Assembly (NCBI RefSeq): GCF_000158475.2
Contig: NZ_KI392031.1
Span: forward strand, 731,563 to 795,562
Reading direction: 5' to 3'
Length of the DNA: 64,000 bases
Source of the DNA: Oxalobacter paraformigenes
Lineage (GTDB): Bacteria; Pseudomonadota; Gammaproteobacteria; Burkholderiales; Burkholderiaceae_D
Part shown: positions 62,241-64,000 of the stretch, piece after piece
Position numbering within the stretch: position 1 is the first letter of the stretch
Layout of the letters: the number at the start of each line of letters is the position of its first letter
Made by a program: the position numbers and the translations under genes
The notes under the pieces: generated by a model
What the model was told of the DNA's origin: nothing
Databases searched by the model: none
What the model saw: only the letters and a program-made list of their open reading frames with translations

Positions 62241-62836
62241 GAAACACTCCTTTGGTTTGTCGGGTCAATAACAGGGTCGGTACAGCCTTTGCAAGACGTC
62301 GTTTCATAACGACAGTTCATCTTAACGTATTTTGGAAAACGGTGCAGAGGCCGCTTCAAACCGGCGCCTGCCCTATTTTCCTATTATGGTTCCGGCAAGA
62401 CATGAAAGAATGGGGAATATCAAAAGAAGCCCATATCGGAACCAATCCGAAGCCTTCCTCCGGTCGCGAATACGCCTGCCGGAAAAAAACCGTTTCAGGC
62501 AGCACGCGGGCCGTGCCGGCGCCCTGCCGCAAGCGTTTGCCCGATGCCGGGAAAGCCGGACGGAAGACGTGCCCGCGCCGCTTTTTCCGGCAATGCGCCG
62601 CTTGCAAACCGCGTGCCGTTTCCGCTTCGCCAAGGCGCTTTCGCGCACCGGGACAAAAGACGGCCTGACAAACCGGCAAGACAAGTCGAAAAACCGGATG
62701 AAAACGTTTAAAATAGCGGTTTTATGATACCGGCAAGGGCAGATGCCCGGCCATTCGCGCCGGTTTTTTGAGCAACGGGCAAGGCGATGAGAACGCCAGC
62801 GGCTCATGCCGCCGGCGGGCTGTCAGGAGAATTCAC
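62241..62836. other. Gene-free stretch between divergent genes
   Basis: Holds the upstream regions of OB-fold copy 3 and hldD; no gene seen on either strand. Confidence 0.45.
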
Positions 62837-63820
62837 ATGTATATCGTCACAGGCGGCGCCGGTTTCATCGGCAGCGCCATGATCTGGAAACTGAACCAGA
62901 TGGGGATCGACGACATTTTAGTCGTCGATAATCTCGCGTCCAGCGAAAAATGGCACAACCTCGTCAACCGGAAATTCACCGATTATCTGCACCGTGACGA
63001 ATTCCGGAAAATGCTCGAGGAAAACCGCCTGCACCGGGAAATCGACGGCATCATCCATCTGGGCGCGTGTTCCGCCACCACCGAACGCAATGTCGATTTT
63101 CTGATGCAAAACAACGTGAAGTACAGCGAAATGCTGTGCCGCCGGGCGCTGGAGCGGGGCGTGCGCTTCATCAACGCCAGCAGCGCGGCAACCTATGGCG
63201 ACGGATCGCTGGGCTTTTCCGACAGCATCGAGACGACGCTTCGCCTCAAACCCCTGAACGCCTACGGTTGGTCGAAACAGCTCTTCGACCTCTGGGCGCA
63301 CCATGAGGGGTGCCTGGGCAGCATTGCCAGCGTCAAATTCTTCAACGTGTACGGCCCGAACGAATACCACAAGGGCGACATGAAAAGCGTCATCTGCAAG
63401 GTTTTCGCCGACATCAAAAAAGGCTTGCCCATCCGCCTGTTCAAATCGGACAACCCGCAATACGGCGACGGCGAATCGTTCCGTGATTTCGTGTACGTGA
63501 AAGACTGCGTCAACGTCCTGTACTGGCTGCTGGAACATCCCGAAGCCAACGGCATCCTGAACATCGGTTCGGGAAAAGCCAGAAGCTGGAACGATCTGGC
63601 CCATGCCGTCTATGCGGCCATGAAACTGCCGCCGCAAATCGAATATTTTGACATGCCCGAAACACTGAAAGGCAAATACCAGTACTTCACGCAGGCCGAC
63701 ATGGGCTGGATGGAAAAATACGGTTGCGACGTGCCTTTCCATACGCTGGAAGAGGGCGCGGCCGACTATATCCGCCAATACCTGATGAAAGACGATCCCT
63801 ATCTCGAACAGATCCTGTAA
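62837..63820 (+). CDS. hldD: ADP-L-glycero-D-manno-heptose 6-epimerase
   Basis: 327 residues from ATG 62837, AGGAGA upstream. Extended SDR: NADP-binding TGGAGFIG at 5-12, ASSAATYGDG before the active site, and YxxxK at Y143-G-W-S-K147. FFNVYGPNEYHKGDM and RDFVYVKDC are HldD signatures. Makes the ADP-L,D-heptose used for the LPS inner core in the cytosol. Normal length. Its sequence is nearer to the type I recall from sulphate reducers than to enterobacterial RfaD. No other LPS gene is visible in the window. Confidence 0.93.
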   Translation: MYIVTGGAGFIGSAMIWKLNQMGIDDILVVDNLASSEKWHNLVNRKFTDYLHRDEFRKMLEENRLHREIDGIIHLGACSATTERNVDFLMQNNVKYSEMLCRRALERGVRFINASSAATYGDGSLGFSDSIETTLRLKPLNAYGWSKQLFDLWAHHEGCLGSIASVKFFNVYGPNEYHKGDMKSVICKVFADIKKGLPIRLFKSDNPQYGDGESFRDFVYVKDCVNVLYWLLEHPEANGILNIGSGKARSWNDLAHAVYAAMKLPPQIEYFDMPETLKGKYQYFTQADMGWMEKYGCDVPFHTLEEGAADYIRQYLMKDDPYLEQIL

Positions 63821-64000
63821 AAGGGAAACGGGGAAAACGCGAAGAGGAAAACCGGAATGGCTTTTCCGCGGAACGCTTCCCCGCGCGAACCGGCATTCCC
63901 GAAGCTTAGGCAGCCGGGACAGAACCGGCTGGATTCGGAACGCCTGAAGCCACCGGGTTTTTCCCGAAAAAAGCATGAGCCGGCAACGGTTCCGGTTCGG

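Noticed and set aside
1-64000. CRISPR arrays, tRNA or rRNA genes, IS transposases, integrase
   Set aside because: Looked for direct repeats with unique spacers, T-loop-like sequences and recombinase motifs; none found. The only regular array is the octanucleotide repeat, which has no spacers.

Overview
The window looks like part of a Gram-negative bacterial chromosome (outer-membrane lipoproteins, LPS heptose epimerase, periplasmic beta-lactamases) carrying podovirus-type phage genes split into several blocks. The lineage cannot be fixed from sequence alone. HldD reads more like the forms I recall from sulphate reducers and relatives than like enterobacterial RfaD, but this is weak evidence. 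No integrase, replication gene, recognisable endolysin, tRNA, rRNA or CRISPR array was found.

Layout. 1-2.0 kb: tail collar protein, its assembly partner and a small opposite-strand gene. 2.4-7.2 kb: a long disordered 'carrier' protein (family A), a periplasmic Sel1-repeat protein, an orphan copy of the carrier C-terminus with a different last tip, and a second Sel1 protein. 8.1-19.4 kb: major capsid protein, two duplicated tail-fibre/chaperone pairs, head-tail adaptor, P22 gp10-like stem protein, two small GNAT-like proteins and two ejection-type proteins, tightly overlapped as one operon. 19.6-26.0 kb: accessory block (lipoprotein, ankyrin protein, unknown genes, a decayed minus-strand operon). 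26.2-35.3 kb: secreted protein, portal, scaffold, small and large terminase. 35.4-44.5 kb: a second carrier (family B) followed by six Sel1-repeat lipoprotein genes, interleaved with truncated copies of the carrier C-terminus that end in different short tips. 44.5-64 kb: mostly ordinary host genes (GNAT, Lrp/EamA pair, two subclass A2-like beta-lactamases, cold-shock protein, Eis-like acetyltransferase, three OB-fold stress proteins, hldD). Two isolated phage genes lie among them: a tail collar at 51 kb and a small gene at 55.8 kb.

Two promoter classes tie the scattered phage genes together. P1 (CATAAA-type 11-base repeats, TCCGGA, exactly 18 bases, TATAA) stands ahead of the capsid, portal and terminase blocks and the isolated 55.8 kb gene. 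P2 (CTGACC, exactly 17 bases, TANNNT, then hairpins and a T-tract) stands ahead of the first tail collar, the family A carrier and the isolated 51 kb tail collar. This suggests a co-regulated, physically split phage-like element, either a rearranged prophage or something GTA-like.

The main candidate for an undescribed system is the carrier/Sel1 arrangement. A conserved carrier C-terminus ends in a short variable tip, each tip is followed by an exported Sel1-repeat gene, and extra truncated tip-Sel1 cassettes lie downstream without a carrier start. This has the architecture of a polymorphic effector-immunity locus with orphan modules, here attached to phage packaging and structural genes. The function is inferred from architecture only.
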